DNA of 15,054 bases from DSNY01 sp037442465 (GCA_037442465.1 JBBIQI010000076.1:1-15054), one strand, 5' to 3'; counted from the first letter of the stretch, positions 1-7,229 are shown. Numbers and translations are program-made. The notes: a model not told the origin generated them from the sequence alone.

Positions 1-125
1 GGCGCGGCCGCGGCGCCGCGCCGGTTGCGCACCGGGGTCGCGAGCGCCAGCGTGCGTTCGTTCGAGGCGATTGGCGGCGGACCGCGACGCCGCGTCGCTT
101 TCTGGCTCGTCTTGGTTTCGGCCAC
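1..125 (-). CDS. possible 5' part of an unidentified gene leaving the window (tentative)
   Basis: A minus-strand frame opens at a GTG at 125, preceded by an AAAGAG stretch at a plausible ribosome-binding distance, and stays open to the window edge (41 codons, VAETKTSQKATRRRGPPPIA at the start). Codon third positions are mostly G or C and second positions look like real coding. The peptide is basic and low in complexity, and I recognise no family. The frame is also open upstream of the GTG with a run of arginines, so the start is uncertain. It lies downstream of flgL on the same strand. In enterics the neighbour here is rne, convergent with flgL, but neither strand shows recognisable RNase E sequence. 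It may equally be non-coding. Confidence 0.2.
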   Translation of the reverse strand, partial: MAETKTSQKATRRRGPPPIASNERTLALATPVRNRRGAAAA

Positions 126-216
126 CTGCTGCTCTTTGTCGCGTCGCCGTCGACGCCGGCGGAAGGATAGCCCGAGCGGGCCCGTGAGGATCGAGGTTGG
201 AGGGTGCGGCGCGTCG

Positions 217-235
217 GGCCGGGCTCGGCCCGGCC
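217..235 (-). terminator. GC-rich hairpin downstream of flgL, possible terminator
   Basis: A perfect 8-bp stem (GGCCGGGC / GCCCGGCC) with a 3-base loop lies 24 bp beyond the flgL stop codon. The position fits the end of the long flg transcript. There is no run of T after the stem on the minus strand, so this is not a canonical intrinsic terminator and may only slow polymerase or protect the 3' end. Confidence 0.3.
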
Positions 236-258
236 GCTGCGCGCAGGCCGACGTCCGC

Positions 259-1473
259 CTACAAGAAATCGAACAGCGACAGCCGCGAGATCGACGAATA
301 GCTGCGGATCGCGGCATCGAGCGCGCTCTGGCGGCGCGTCAGCTCGGCAACGGCCTGCGCGTAGTCCAGATCCTCCACCGACGACAACCGCCCCTGGTAT
401 TGCAGCGTGCGCTCGTCGTTCAGGCTGGCGTACGCGTCGAGTTCGGCGAGCGCCGAGCCGATGTCCGCGCGCTTGAGCAACAGATGGTCGAGCGCCTGCG
501 CCACCGACGCCTGCGCGCCGGCGAGCGCGGTCGCGAATTTCGCGCGGCCGGCGGCGTCGCTCGCGGGTTGGCGCAGCGCGTCGATCGCCTGCGCCAGCGT
601 ATCGAAGACCGAACGGAAGCCCGCCGGCGCGATGTCGAAGCGGTCGCCGTTGGCGGGCACGCCGCTGATCGAAACGCGGATGCCGTCGAACTCGATCGTC
701 GCCGGACTCGTGTACGTGCCGCTGGCGACCGTCGGCGGCGTGGGCGATCCGTCCTCGCGCACGACCTGGTAGGTTGTCGTGCCGCCGGCCACGGAAAAGC
801 GGATCGAGTACGGCAGGCCGGTCAACAGCGCCGGGTTCTGCACCGAGCCCGTGTCGATCACGCCGCTGCCGACATTGGCGGCGGCAGCGGCCGTCGTGAA
901 GCTGCCGTTGCCGGGCCGCATCTTCATGAACAGCGCATCGCCCGAGAACTTGACCTGCTGGAACCGGTCCTTCGCGACCTCGAGCCGCTGCAGGATCTCG
1001 TCGCCGCGGAAGGCCACCGCGTTGCCGGTCTGCGCGAACGGTGCCGCGCTTTCGCGCGCTCCGGCGAACAGATATCCGCCGGCGCCGTCGCTGCTGTTGG
1101 CCAGCCCCACCATGCGGCCCAGCACGCCTTCGAGTTCCTGCGCGATCATGCGCCGCTCCGCGTCGCCGTACGCGCCGTTGCCGGCGGCCACGAGCTTGTC
1201 CTGCACGTCCTGGACCGACGCGATGAACTGCGCGAGTGCGGACTCGCCAAGGTTCAACAGGTAGCGCGCGTGCCCCTGGTTGTCCTTGAACTGCTCGAAC
1301 TGCGCGAGGTTCGCGCGGATCGCCGTCGCGTCGGCCGCGCCGAGCGGATCGTCGGCCGGCGAATTGATCCGCTTGCCCGACGCGACCTGCGTTTGCGTGG
1401 CCAGCAGTTCACGCTGCCGGTCGACGATATTGCGCTCGCCGGTCTGAAAGAGGATGTAGGTGGACACGCGCAT
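259..1473 (-). CDS. flgL: flagellar hook-filament junction protein FlgL (HAP3)
   Basis: FlgL forms the second of the two rings joining hook to filament, outside the cell, and is exported by the flagellar type III system with FlgN as chaperone. The 404-aa product starts MRVSTYILFQTGERNIVDRQ and has the flagellin-like N-terminal helical region, including the motif QVASGKRINSPADDPLGAAD near residues 29-48. The C-terminal helix ends SYSSISRLSLFDFL, the usual FlgL ending. Length is normal for the family in betaproteobacteria. The middle, about residues 190-280, is a beta-rich variable region. It is the last flg gene on this strand, 135 bp after flgK. I see no clear Shine-Dalgarno before the ATG at 1473 and no sigma-28 site in the gap, so it probably shares the flgK transcript. 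Seen: the motifs. Known: the role. Inferred: co-transcription. Confidence 0.96.
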   Translation of the reverse strand: MRVSTYILFQTGERNIVDRQRELLATQTQVASGKRINSPADDPLGAADATAIRANLAQFEQFKDNQGHARYLLNLGESALAQFIASVQDVQDKLVAAGNGAYGDAERRMIAQELEGVLGRMVGLANSSDGAGGYLFAGARESAAPFAQTGNAVAFRGDEILQRLEVAKDRFQQVKFSGDALFMKMRPGNGSFTTAAAAANVGSGVIDTGSVQNPALLTGLPYSIRFSVAGGTTTYQVVREDGSPTPPTVASGTYTSPATIEFDGIRVSISGVPANGDRFDIAPAGFRSVFDTLAQAIDALRQPASDAAGRAKFATALAGAQASVAQALDHLLLKRADIGSALAELDAYASLNDERTLQYQGRLSSVEDLDYAQAVAELTRRQSALDAAIRSYSSISRLSLFDFL

Positions 1474-1608
1474 GGTCGTTTGCCCGTCTTGCGGATTGCG
1501 TTGCTCGCCTCGAGCGGCGGCTGGCCGACAGTCGGTCGCGCCGCGATCCGGTGACGCCGCCGACGATGGGCGAGACCGTCATGCCCGACCCGCGCTCCGC
1601 GACCCGTC

Positions 1609-3528
1609 TCATCGTGCGATCGACAGGATCTCCTCGAAGATCACCTTCGCCGTGGCGACGACCTTCGCCGCCGCCTGATACTGTTGCTGGAACTGCATCA
1701 GCCGCGCGGCCTCTTCGTCGAGATTGACGCCGGACACCGCGCTTTCGGCGTTGACGGCATCCTGCAGGATCGACTGCTGCGCGGCGTTGTAGATGTCGGC
1801 ACTTTGCGTGGCGGCGCCGACGCGGGCAACCACCGCGGCGAACGCGCCCGCCAGTTGGCTGCCGTCGATCAGCGGCAGGTTGGCCAGTTGCGCGAGCGCG
1901 AGCGCGTTGCGGTTGTCGCCGCTGCCGCCGACGTTGGCGCCGATGGTCACCTGGTCGCCGGCCTGCGGCGTTCCGCGCAGCGCCAGCCGCCAGCCGTTGA
2001 ACAGGATCGGCGCACCCGGCGTGTAGCTCTGACCGGTGAGCGTGGTGACGCCGTCGCTGATCGTGTACGTGTTCGGTCCGGTGAAGGCGATCGTCGTGGC
2101 GTTGGCAAGCGCGGGGTTGCGCGTGGGCCCGACCACCGACAGATCGTCGACCACGATCGAGCCGAGGTTCGTGGCGGGGACCTGCGCCTGCACCGGCGTG
2201 GCCGCGGCGATCTGCGCGGGCTGTGTCAGCGCGACCCCGAACGAGCGCGCCGCGCCGCGCAACGGCTGCGCGAGGAACACGTCGCCGTTGGCCGGCGGCG
2301 CGCCGGTCAGCACGAAGTTCAACCCGTCGTAGGCAAACGAGACACTGCCGCCGCTCGCCGTGAAGCCGGCCAGCGTCGACGCATCGACGCGCGCGCCGTC
2401 GGCCAGCCGCGTCAGCCAGTACGTGCCGCCCGTGTAGTCGATGCGGTAATCGCTCGCCACCAGACGCGTCGTATCGGCGAAGCTCACCGCGATCGCGGTG
2501 GCCGGATTGCCGTTGGTGCCGGCTGCGAATGCCGCGGCCGCCGGCGGCGCGAAGAAGTCCGCACCCGGCTGGCCGTTGCGGTCGTCGCCGAGCCGGTGCT
2601 GCCGGTTGACCTGGTCGGACAATGCGACGGCCAGCCGCCCCAGCTCGTTCTCGACTTGCGGCAGATCGGTCGCGCGGAATTGCAGCAGCCCGGCGATCTT
2701 GCCGCCGCCGATGCGGTCGGCGGCGAGCGGAATCACGCCCGCGCCCGAGCGGATGCCGACCAGCACGTTCTGCGGATCGATCGGATCGATCGTCATGCCG
2801 ACTTCGGAGGCGCGGTTGCCGACCACCAGTGGCTGGCCGTTGGCGAGGAACAGGTTCACTGCGCCGTCGTCCTGCTCGACCATCGACACCCGGATCGACT
2901 CGTTGAGTCGGCGGATCGCGAGGTCGCGCCGGTCGAGCAGATCGTTCGGCAGCCGCCCCGCGCCGCGTGCCAGCGCGATCTTGTCGTTCAACTCGGCGAT
3001 CTCGCGCGCGGCACGATGGACGGCCTCGACTTCGAGCCGGAGCTGCTGGTCCGTGCTGTTGCGAAAGTCCTGCAGGCGGTCGCCGACATCGTTGAAGCGC
3101 ACGGCCATCAGGTTGGCCGCCGACAGCAGCGCCTGGCGCGCGGCGGCGTCGGCCGGACGCTGCGCCAGGTCCTGCACGGCGCGGAAGAACTGGTCGATCG
3201 TCGCGCCCACACCGGTGGTCGGATCGGCGAACAGGTTGGCCACCTGCGCGAGCTGCAGATAGCGCGTGTCCGACTGGCTCGCGGCGGCCTGCGCCTGATG
3301 CGCCTGCTGCGCCAGGAAGTCGTTGTACACGCGCCGGACTTCGGCCACCGCCACGCCCTGCCCGACGTAGTTGCCGCCGAGAAACGCGCCCACCTGTGGC
3401 GTGAGTTCCGTGATCTGGCGCGAGTACCCGGGCGTGTTCGCGTTGGCGACGTTGTTGCCCGCAGTGCGCAGCGCCGTGTATGCGGCGGCGAGCGCGCTGG
3501 TACCGATCGAGAAGATTCCGGTGGACAT
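1609..3528 (-). CDS. flgK: flagellar hook-associated protein FlgK (HAP1)
   Basis: FlgK is the first junction ring on the hook tip and is needed before filament assembly. The 639-aa product begins MSTGIFSIGTSALAAAYTAL, followed by the rod/hook-type motif AGNNVANANTPGYSRQ (about residues 23-38). It ends with the conserved C-terminal helix GVNLDEEAARLMQFQQQYQA and closes in FEEILSIAR. These paired terminal helices form the D0/D1 core shared by axial proteins. The long centre, about 200-560, is the variable surface domain. The product is longer than enteric FlgK (about 550 aa) but ordinary for this group. The ATG at 3528 fits the family start exactly. It lies 62 bp after flgJ with a weak sigma-28-like site in the gap, but no obvious Shine-Dalgarno. 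Confidence 0.97.
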   Translation of the reverse strand: MSTGIFSIGTSALAAAYTALRTAGNNVANANTPGYSRQITELTPQVGAFLGGNYVGQGVAVAEVRRVYNDFLAQQAHQAQAAASQSDTRYLQLAQVANLFADPTTGVGATIDQFFRAVQDLAQRPADAAARQALLSAANLMAVRFNDVGDRLQDFRNSTDQQLRLEVEAVHRAAREIAELNDKIALARGAGRLPNDLLDRRDLAIRRLNESIRVSMVEQDDGAVNLFLANGQPLVVGNRASEVGMTIDPIDPQNVLVGIRSGAGVIPLAADRIGGGKIAGLLQFRATDLPQVENELGRLAVALSDQVNRQHRLGDDRNGQPGADFFAPPAAAAFAAGTNGNPATAIAVSFADTTRLVASDYRIDYTGGTYWLTRLADGARVDASTLAGFTASGGSVSFAYDGLNFVLTGAPPANGDVFLAQPLRGAARSFGVALTQPAQIAAATPVQAQVPATNLGSIVVDDLSVVGPTRNPALANATTIAFTGPNTYTISDGVTTLTGQSYTPGAPILFNGWRLALRGTPQAGDQVTIGANVGGSGDNRNALALAQLANLPLIDGSQLAGAFAAVVARVGAATQSADIYNAAQQSILQDAVNAESAVSGVNLDEEAARLMQFQQQYQAAAKVVATAKVIFEEILSIAR

Positions 3529-3539
3529 GGCTACACGCT

Positions 3540-3566
3540 AATTCGGCAGAGCGGACGGATTCTTCA
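3540..3566 (-). promoter_or_regulatory. candidate sigma-28 (FliA) promoter for flgK-flgL
   Basis: Read on the minus strand, the flgJ-flgK gap contains TGAA, 15 bases, then GCCGAATT, against the sigma-28 consensus TAAA-N15-GCCGATAA (3 of 4 and about 5 of 8 positions). In Salmonella, flgKL has its own sigma-28 promoter, so the place is right. Against it, the -10-like box ends only 11 bases before the flgK ATG, leaving a very short leader, and the match is much weaker than the two sites upstream of flgA and flgM. Confidence 0.3.
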
Positions 3567-3590
3567 GACCCAAACGCGGGATCGCCGGCC

Positions 3591-4649
3591 TCACGCGTCC
3601 CCGCGCAGCGCCGCTGCGGTTCCGATCGCGCGCGCGAGCTTGGCGCCGTACTGCGGGTCGGTCGCGTAACCGGCACGCTGCAGGCCGACGGCGAAACCGT
3701 GCGCGTCGCCGCCCGCGCGCAGCACCTGCGCGTAGCGCGGGTTCGAAACCATCAACTGCGCCCAGTCGCGGAACGCGTCGGCGTAGCTGTCGTACGCGCG
3801 GAATCGCTCGACGACCTGTTTCGCCACGCCGCCTTCGTATTCCGTGGTCAGCACCTCGACCGTGCGCCCGCGCCAGTTCGCGCCCGCCTTGATGCCGAAC
3901 AGGTTGTGGCTCGGCGCACCGGCCGCGTCGCGCATCTCATGCTTGCCCCAGCCGGATTCGAGCGCGGCCTGCGCGACGATGAACTTCGCCGGGATGCCCG
4001 TCTGCCGCTCGGCCGCAAGCGCGTGATCCCAGTGGCGCAGCACGAAGCGTCGCTGCAGCGCCTGCGCTTCGTTGGGCGCGGGCGTGCTGACCGCGGGTAC
4101 TTCGCGCCGCGCCGTTGGCGCCTCGCTGCGATTCAGGTAGGCCTCGCGCGCGGCCTCGGCGGGAGCGGCGGCCGCCAGCTCCGCGTAGCGGGCTGCCCCG
4201 TTCGGACTGCGCCGGGCGAGTTCGGCGTAGCGATCCGGCCGCGGTGCTGCGGCCGACGGCGCCGCCGCAGGTGCACGCTCGCCGGTGGACGGGGGCGTGC
4301 CGCCGCCCTGCATCTGGCGCGTCAACTGCTTGACGAGCACGTCGGCCAGCCCCGTGCCGCGGGCCGCCACCCGGGTCGCAAGCTGCTGGTCGAGCATGCC
4401 CGTGACCATCTGCTGCGCGGCCGAGTCGAGCAGCCCCGACTGTGGCAGCGCGTCGCGCATGCTCTTCAACACCATCTGCATGAACAGCGCCTCGAACTGC
4501 TGCGCGGCTCGCCGCACGGCGCCGTGCGGGTCGCGCTGCGCCTGGCGCTTGAGCGCGTCGAGCGAACGGCTGTCGCCAGCGAGCCCCTGCGCGACCTCGC
4601 CGAGCAGTCGGTTATCGAGCGGCGTCGTCATGGGCCGGCCGTCGAGCAT
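3591..4649 (-). CDS. flgJ: bifunctional rod cap and peptidoglycan hydrolase FlgJ
   Basis: FlgJ caps the growing rod in the periplasm and opens the peptidoglycan for it. The 352-aa product has both halves. The N-terminal rod-binding domain (about 40-115) includes AAQQFEALFMQMVLKSMRDA at 48-67. The C-terminal glucosaminidase/muramidase domain (about 200-345) has QAALESGWGKHE with the likely catalytic Glu231, then NLFGIKAG at 249-256 and YEGG at 271-274. A 75-90-residue Ala/Pro-rich linker lies between and carries RYAELA twice. I chose the ATG at 4649 because GAGG lies 7 bases upstream. The next ATG at 4631 (MTTPLDNRLL) has no such site but matches many family starts. The frame stays open far upstream only because the intergenic repeats lack stops. 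A 505-bp repeat-filled gap separates it from flgI. Confidence 0.95.
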   Translation of the reverse strand: MLDGRPMTTPLDNRLLGEVAQGLAGDSRSLDALKRQAQRDPHGAVRRAAQQFEALFMQMVLKSMRDALPQSGLLDSAAQQMVTGMLDQQLATRVAARGTGLADVLVKQLTRQMQGGGTPPSTGERAPAAAPSAAAPRPDRYAELARRSPNGAARYAELAAAAPAEAAREAYLNRSEAPTARREVPAVSTPAPNEAQALQRRFVLRHWDHALAAERQTGIPAKFIVAQAALESGWGKHEMRDAAGAPSHNLFGIKAGANWRGRTVEVLTTEYEGGVAKQVVERFRAYDSYADAFRDWAQLMVSNPRYAQVLRAGGDAHGFAVGLQRAGYATDPQYGAKLARAIGTAAALRGDA

Positions 4650-4656
4650 GACGAAT

Positions 4657-4660
4657 CCTC
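4657..4660 (-). promoter_or_regulatory. Shine-Dalgarno that decides the flgJ start
   Basis: GAGG on the minus strand sits 7 bases before the ATG at 4649. No comparable motif precedes the downstream ATG at 4631, which favours the longer form by six residues. Confidence 0.55.
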
Positions 4661-4703
4661 GTGACGCGCGACGACCGCCCGGCGTGCGCATCGCTGACCC
4701 GTC

Positions 4704-4776
4704 GTCATTCCGAGACCTGGACGACGAATCCGGTCGATTCGCGCCGCCGAGATCCCTCGCATTCGCTCGGGATGAC
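4704..4776 (+). repeat. 73-bp palindromic intergenic repeat, copy 1 (family P)
   Basis: The element opens GTCATTCCGAG and closes CGCTCGGGATGAC, with inner GAATC and GATCCCTCG, so its two arms can pair as a hairpin. It is the same element as the one at 7081-7152 in the opposite orientation; my hand alignment gives 53 matches over 73 columns with one gap. It lies 54 bp upstream of the flgJ ATG, in the leader of that gene. Similar GTCATTCCGAGC...GGAATC palindromes occur widely as dispersed intergenic repeats in bacterial genomes. Whether this exact family is multicopy in this genome cannot be seen from the window. Confidence 0.8.
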
Positions 4777-4783
4777 ACTCCGC

Positions 4784-4927
4784 GGTCACTCCGACCCGGT
4801 GCTTCACCGTGACTCCGAGCCGGCTTTCCTTCGTGACTGCAAGCCGGTTCCCCCTCGTCATTCCAAGCCAACCACACCTCGTCGTCCCGAACCAACTATC
4901 GCTCGTCATGCCGAGCCAACCACCCCT
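4784..4927 (+). repeat. 24-bp tandem repeat array, six degenerate units
   Basis: Units start at 4784, 4808, 4832, 4856, 4880 and 4904, and the register continues at 4928 into the next palindromic element. Each reads roughly CGTCATTCCGAGCCAACCAC followed by four more bases, with substitutions but no indels between units. The last three are closest to one another. The unit resembles the first 24 bases of the family P element, so the array looks like a local expansion of that end. Because 24 is divisible by three, the units keep open frames on both strands; I consider these non-coding. Confidence 0.85.
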
Positions 4928-4928
4928 C

Positions 4929-5000
4929 GTCATTCCGAGCCAAAGGCGAAGAATCCCTGCCGCACGCAGCGCCGGGGGCCGTCGCGCCGCTCGCGATGCC
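4929..5000 (+). repeat. 72-bp palindromic repeat, degenerate copy 2 (family P)
   Basis: The left arm GTCATTCCGAGCCAAAGGCG is nearly identical to the matching arm of the copy at 7081-7152. The right arm has decayed but ends CGCTCGCGATGCC where an intact copy has CGCTCGGGATGAC, giving the same total length. It directly continues the register of the 24-bp array. The remaining 83 bp up to 5083 show nothing I can name. Confidence 0.65.
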
Positions 5001-5083
5001 GGCACCGGCGCCCGCCGCGGCCAAAGCGACCCGCAGGGTGTGGCGACCGGGGATCGCGTAACCCTCGAGTTGCGCCCAACACG

Positions 5084-5137
5084 GAGACACCGGGCCATGC
5101 GCCGCGGCGCTGCGGCCCCCGCTGCACCCGGTGTCTC
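5084..5137. repeat. inverted repeat beside the flgI stop, remnant of repeat family Q
   Basis: GAGACACCGGG (5084-5094) and CCCGGTGTCTC (5127-5137) form a perfect 11-bp stem around a 32-base GC-rich loop. The outer parts, CACGGAGACACCGG at the left and GGTGTCTCGTTGGTTCGA at the right, match the start and end of the 72-bp family Q element seen complete at 7230-7301, but the middle differs. It begins 17 bp past the flgI stop and could act as a 3' stabilising structure in the flgI-flgJ transcript. There is no T run for termination. Confidence 0.6.
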
Positions 5138-5154
5138 GTTGGTTCGATTCATCG

Positions 5155-6282
5155 TCAGATCACTTCCAGCTCGGCGCGCAGCGCGCCGGCGGCCTTCAGC
5201 GCCTGCAGGATCGCGAGCAGATCCTGCGCATTGGCGCCGAGCGCGTTCAGCGCCTTGACGACGTCGGCGAGATTGGCGCCGCCGTCGATCTTCATCAGCC
5301 CGCCGCTTTCCTGCCTGATCTGGATGTCGGCGCGCTCGGTGACGACCGTCTGCCCCTGCGACAGCGGCGCCGGCTGCGAGATCACCGGTTGCGAGGAGAT
5401 CGTCACCGACAGGTTGCCGTGCGCGATCGCCGCGGGCTCGAGCATCACCGTGCGGTTCATCACGATCGAGCCGGTGCGCGCGTTGATGATCACGCGCGCC
5501 GGCGGCGCCGCCTGCGGCACGTCGATGTTCTCCAGCTCGGCGATGAAGCGCACGCGTTCGTTGGGCGTGGCGGGCGCCTTCACTTCGATCACGCGACCGT
5601 CGAGCGCCTGCGCGGTGGCCTCGCCCATCCTGCGGTTGATCGCATCGGTCACCGCGCCCGCGGCGGAAAAGTCGGTCGTCGTCAGTTCGAGCCGGATGCG
5701 GTCGGACAGCAGGAACGGGGTGGCTACGGCGCGTTCGACGGTCGCGCCGCCGGGCACGCGACCGGCGGAGAGGTGATTGATCTGCACCTTGCTGCCGCCC
5801 TGCGCGGCGCCCGCGCCGCCCACGAGCACGTTGCCCTGCGCGACGGCATAGATCTGCGCGTCGGCGCCTTTCAGCGGCGTCATCAGCAGCGTGCCGCCGC
5901 GCAGGCTCTTGGCGTTGCCGAGCGAAGAGACGGTCACGTCGACCTGCTGGCCCGGCTGCGCGAACGGCGGCAGCACGGCGGTGACCATCACCGCCGCGAC
6001 GTTCTTCAGTTGCAGGCTGGTCCCGGGCGGCAGGTTGATGCCGAGCTGGGTGAGCATCGCCTGCAGGCTCTGCACGGTGAAAGGCGTCTGCGTCGTCTGG
6101 TCGCCGCTGCCGTCCAGCCCCACGACGAGCCCGTAGCCGATCAACTGGTTCGGCCGCACCCCCTGGATCGTCGCCAGTTCCTTGATCCGCTCGGCCTGCG
6201 CCGGCGCGACCAACACAAACGCGGCCCCGCAGGCAATGGCTTTGAACCAGCGGGACACCGACGACACCCTGAAAGACCTCAT
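5155..6282 (-). CDS. flgI: flagellar P-ring protein FlgI
   Basis: FlgI polymerises into the P ring around the rod in the peptidoglycan layer, helped by FlgA. The 375-aa product has a Sec signal peptide of about 30 residues (basic n-region, GAAFVLVAPAQA, predicted cut before ERIKEL). The family signature is RIKELATIQGVRPNQLIGYG, then LVVGLDGSGDQT. Near the C-terminus is GGLMKIDGGANLADVVKALN followed by a standard end, ALRAELEVI. Length matches the family. The ATG at 6282 has GGAG 8 bases upstream. Unusually, that site and the first 13 codons (MRSFRVSSVSRWF) lie inside a copy of a dispersed 72-bp repeat. It follows flgH by 56 bp. An ATG further upstream would only add repeat-derived sequence. 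Confidence 0.96.
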   Translation of the reverse strand: MRSFRVSSVSRWFKAIACGAAFVLVAPAQAERIKELATIQGVRPNQLIGYGLVVGLDGSGDQTTQTPFTVQSLQAMLTQLGINLPPGTSLQLKNVAAVMVTAVLPPFAQPGQQVDVTVSSLGNAKSLRGGTLLMTPLKGADAQIYAVAQGNVLVGGAGAAQGGSKVQINHLSAGRVPGGATVERAVATPFLLSDRIRLELTTTDFSAAGAVTDAINRRMGEATAQALDGRVIEVKAPATPNERVRFIAELENIDVPQAAPPARVIINARTGSIVMNRTVMLEPAAIAHGNLSVTISSQPVISQPAPLSQGQTVVTERADIQIRQESGGLMKIDGGANLADVVKALNALGANAQDLLAILQALKAAGALRAELEVI

Positions 6283-6314
6283 TCGCCTTTCTCCGTGCTC
6301 TCCGAGTCTCCGCG
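6243..6314 (-). repeat. 72-bp dispersed repeat family Q, copy over the flgI start
   Basis: Read on the minus strand this segment aligns without gaps to the plus-strand copy at 7230-7301, with 56 of 72 identical by hand. Shared landmarks are CACGGAGAA, GTCGGTGTC and TGGTTC. It contains the flgI ribosome-binding site (6286-6294) and ATG, and encodes the signal-peptide n-region. The CGCGGAGA...CACGGAGAAA style is typical of a class of dispersed intergenic repeats in many proteobacterial genomes. Confidence 0.75.
6286..6294 (-). promoter_or_regulatory. flgI ribosome-binding site lying inside a repeat
   Basis: GGAGAAAGG on the minus strand precedes the ATG at 6282 with GGAG 8 bases away. It is part of the CACGGAGAAA core of the family Q repeat rather than unique sequence. 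Confidence 0.6.
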
Positions 6315-6338
6315 TTGAATTCAGCACTGCTCGCATCG

Positions 6339-7001
6339 TCAGAACGGCGAAAAGGAGTTGAAGAAACGCGCGAGCCAGCCCTGGATCTGGGCTTCCTCGA
6401 TGTAGCCGCCGCCGCGGTAGTCGAGCCGCGCATCGGCCACCTGGGTGGAACTGACGACGTTGCCGGGCTGGATCTGCGCCGGATTGATCACGCCCGAGAA
6501 GCGCAGCACCTCGGAGTTCTGGCGGATGCCGATCTGCTTTTCCCCGGCCACGCGCAGGTTGCCGTTGGCGAGCACCTCGATCACCGTCACCGTGATCGTG
6601 CCGGTGAACAGGTTGCTCGACGCGGTCTCGCCCTTGCCTTCGAACTTGTTGTCGGTCGAGGCTTTCGCATCGAGCGGGTTGATGTTGGTGCCGAGCACGC
6701 CGCGCACGCGCGGCAGCGTCGCCTCGAACTCGCTCGAGCGTTCGCTATTGCTGTTGGCCCGCTGCGAAGCGTTCAGCCGCTCGTTGATCTGGATCGTCAG
6801 GATGTCGCCGACGTAACGCGGCTTGCGGTCCTCGAAAAGGGGGCGATAGCCCGCGGGGCTGAAGATCCCGCCGGTGGGCACGCCGCCGTTGGCGGCCGGC
6901 TGTTCCGGCCGCGCGGTCGTCTGCATGCCGACCGACACCGGATGCCTGGGCGCCGCGCAGCCGGCCAGCGTCATCAGCAGCAAACACGCAAGAACACGCA
7001 T
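6339..7001 (-). CDS. flgH: flagellar L-ring lipoprotein FlgH
   Basis: FlgH forms the L ring in the outer membrane, the outer bushing of the rod. The 220-aa product starts MRVLACLLLMTLAGCAAP with a lipobox LAGC, so Cys15 would be lipidated after signal peptidase II cleavage. The family core follows: FEDRKPRYVGDILTIQINER (about 58-77), then DNKFEGKG, and the conserved end GGGYIEEAQIQGWLARFFNS. Length is normal. The ATG at 7001 has AAGG 5 bases upstream, and the signal peptide confirms it; longer upstream starts would place the lipobox internally. The upstream gap to flgG is 308 bp and full of repeats. Confidence 0.96.
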   Translation of the reverse strand: MRVLACLLLMTLAGCAAPRHPVSVGMQTTARPEQPAANGGVPTGGIFSPAGYRPLFEDRKPRYVGDILTIQINERLNASQRANSNSERSSEFEATLPRVRGVLGTNINPLDAKASTDNKFEGKGETASSNLFTGTITVTVIEVLANGNLRVAGEKQIGIRQNSEVLRFSGVINPAQIQPGNVVSSTQVADARLDYRGGGYIEEAQIQGWLARFFNSFSPF

Positions 7002-7080
7002 GGCAGCCTTATCGAGGATTACGCAACCTCGTGACACCGCCAGCTTGCGAGTTCGCTTCGCCTTTGCTGTCGCCGGTTCC

Positions 7081-7152
7081 GTCATCCCGATCGCAGCGAG
7101 GGATCTCGGCACTGCGAGCAGCAAAGATTCCTCGCCCTTGGCTCGGAATGAC
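7081..7152 (-). repeat. 72-bp palindromic repeat, copy 3 (family P, inverted)
   Basis: Arms GTCATCCCGATCGCAGCGAG and CTTGGCTCGGAATGAC (the latter ending at 7152) pair imperfectly as a hairpin. On the minus strand it reads like the plus-strand copy at 4704-4776, so the two face each other across flgI and flgH. It lies in the flgG-flgH gap, 79 bp before the flgH ATG. Confidence 0.8.
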
Positions 7153-7229
7153 AAGGGCTGAGGCAGACGCCAAGCGGTCGGCACGTGTCCCGAAGTTAAG
7201 CAATGGTCAAGACGAAAAAACGTACGCAC

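Noticed and set aside
25..1554. Long plus-strand open frame opposite flgL, and similar ones opposite flgK, flgI, flgG and flgE-flgD
   Set aside because: They are arginine- and alanine-rich mirror frames of well-recognised minus-strand genes in GC-rich DNA, with no family resemblance of their own.
1409..3676. Long minus-strand frame overlapping flgK
   Set aside because: It is an out-of-frame reading of flgK, extremely Arg-rich, and spans into flgL and flgJ.
4650..4895. N-terminal extension of flgJ through the upstream gap
   Set aside because: The extra residues come from repeats whose lengths are multiples of three and lack stops; FlgJ family length and the GAGG site favour the start at 4649.
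4784..4927. CRISPR array
   Set aside because: The 24-bp units are contiguous with no unique spacers and no cas genes nearby; this is a tandem repeat.
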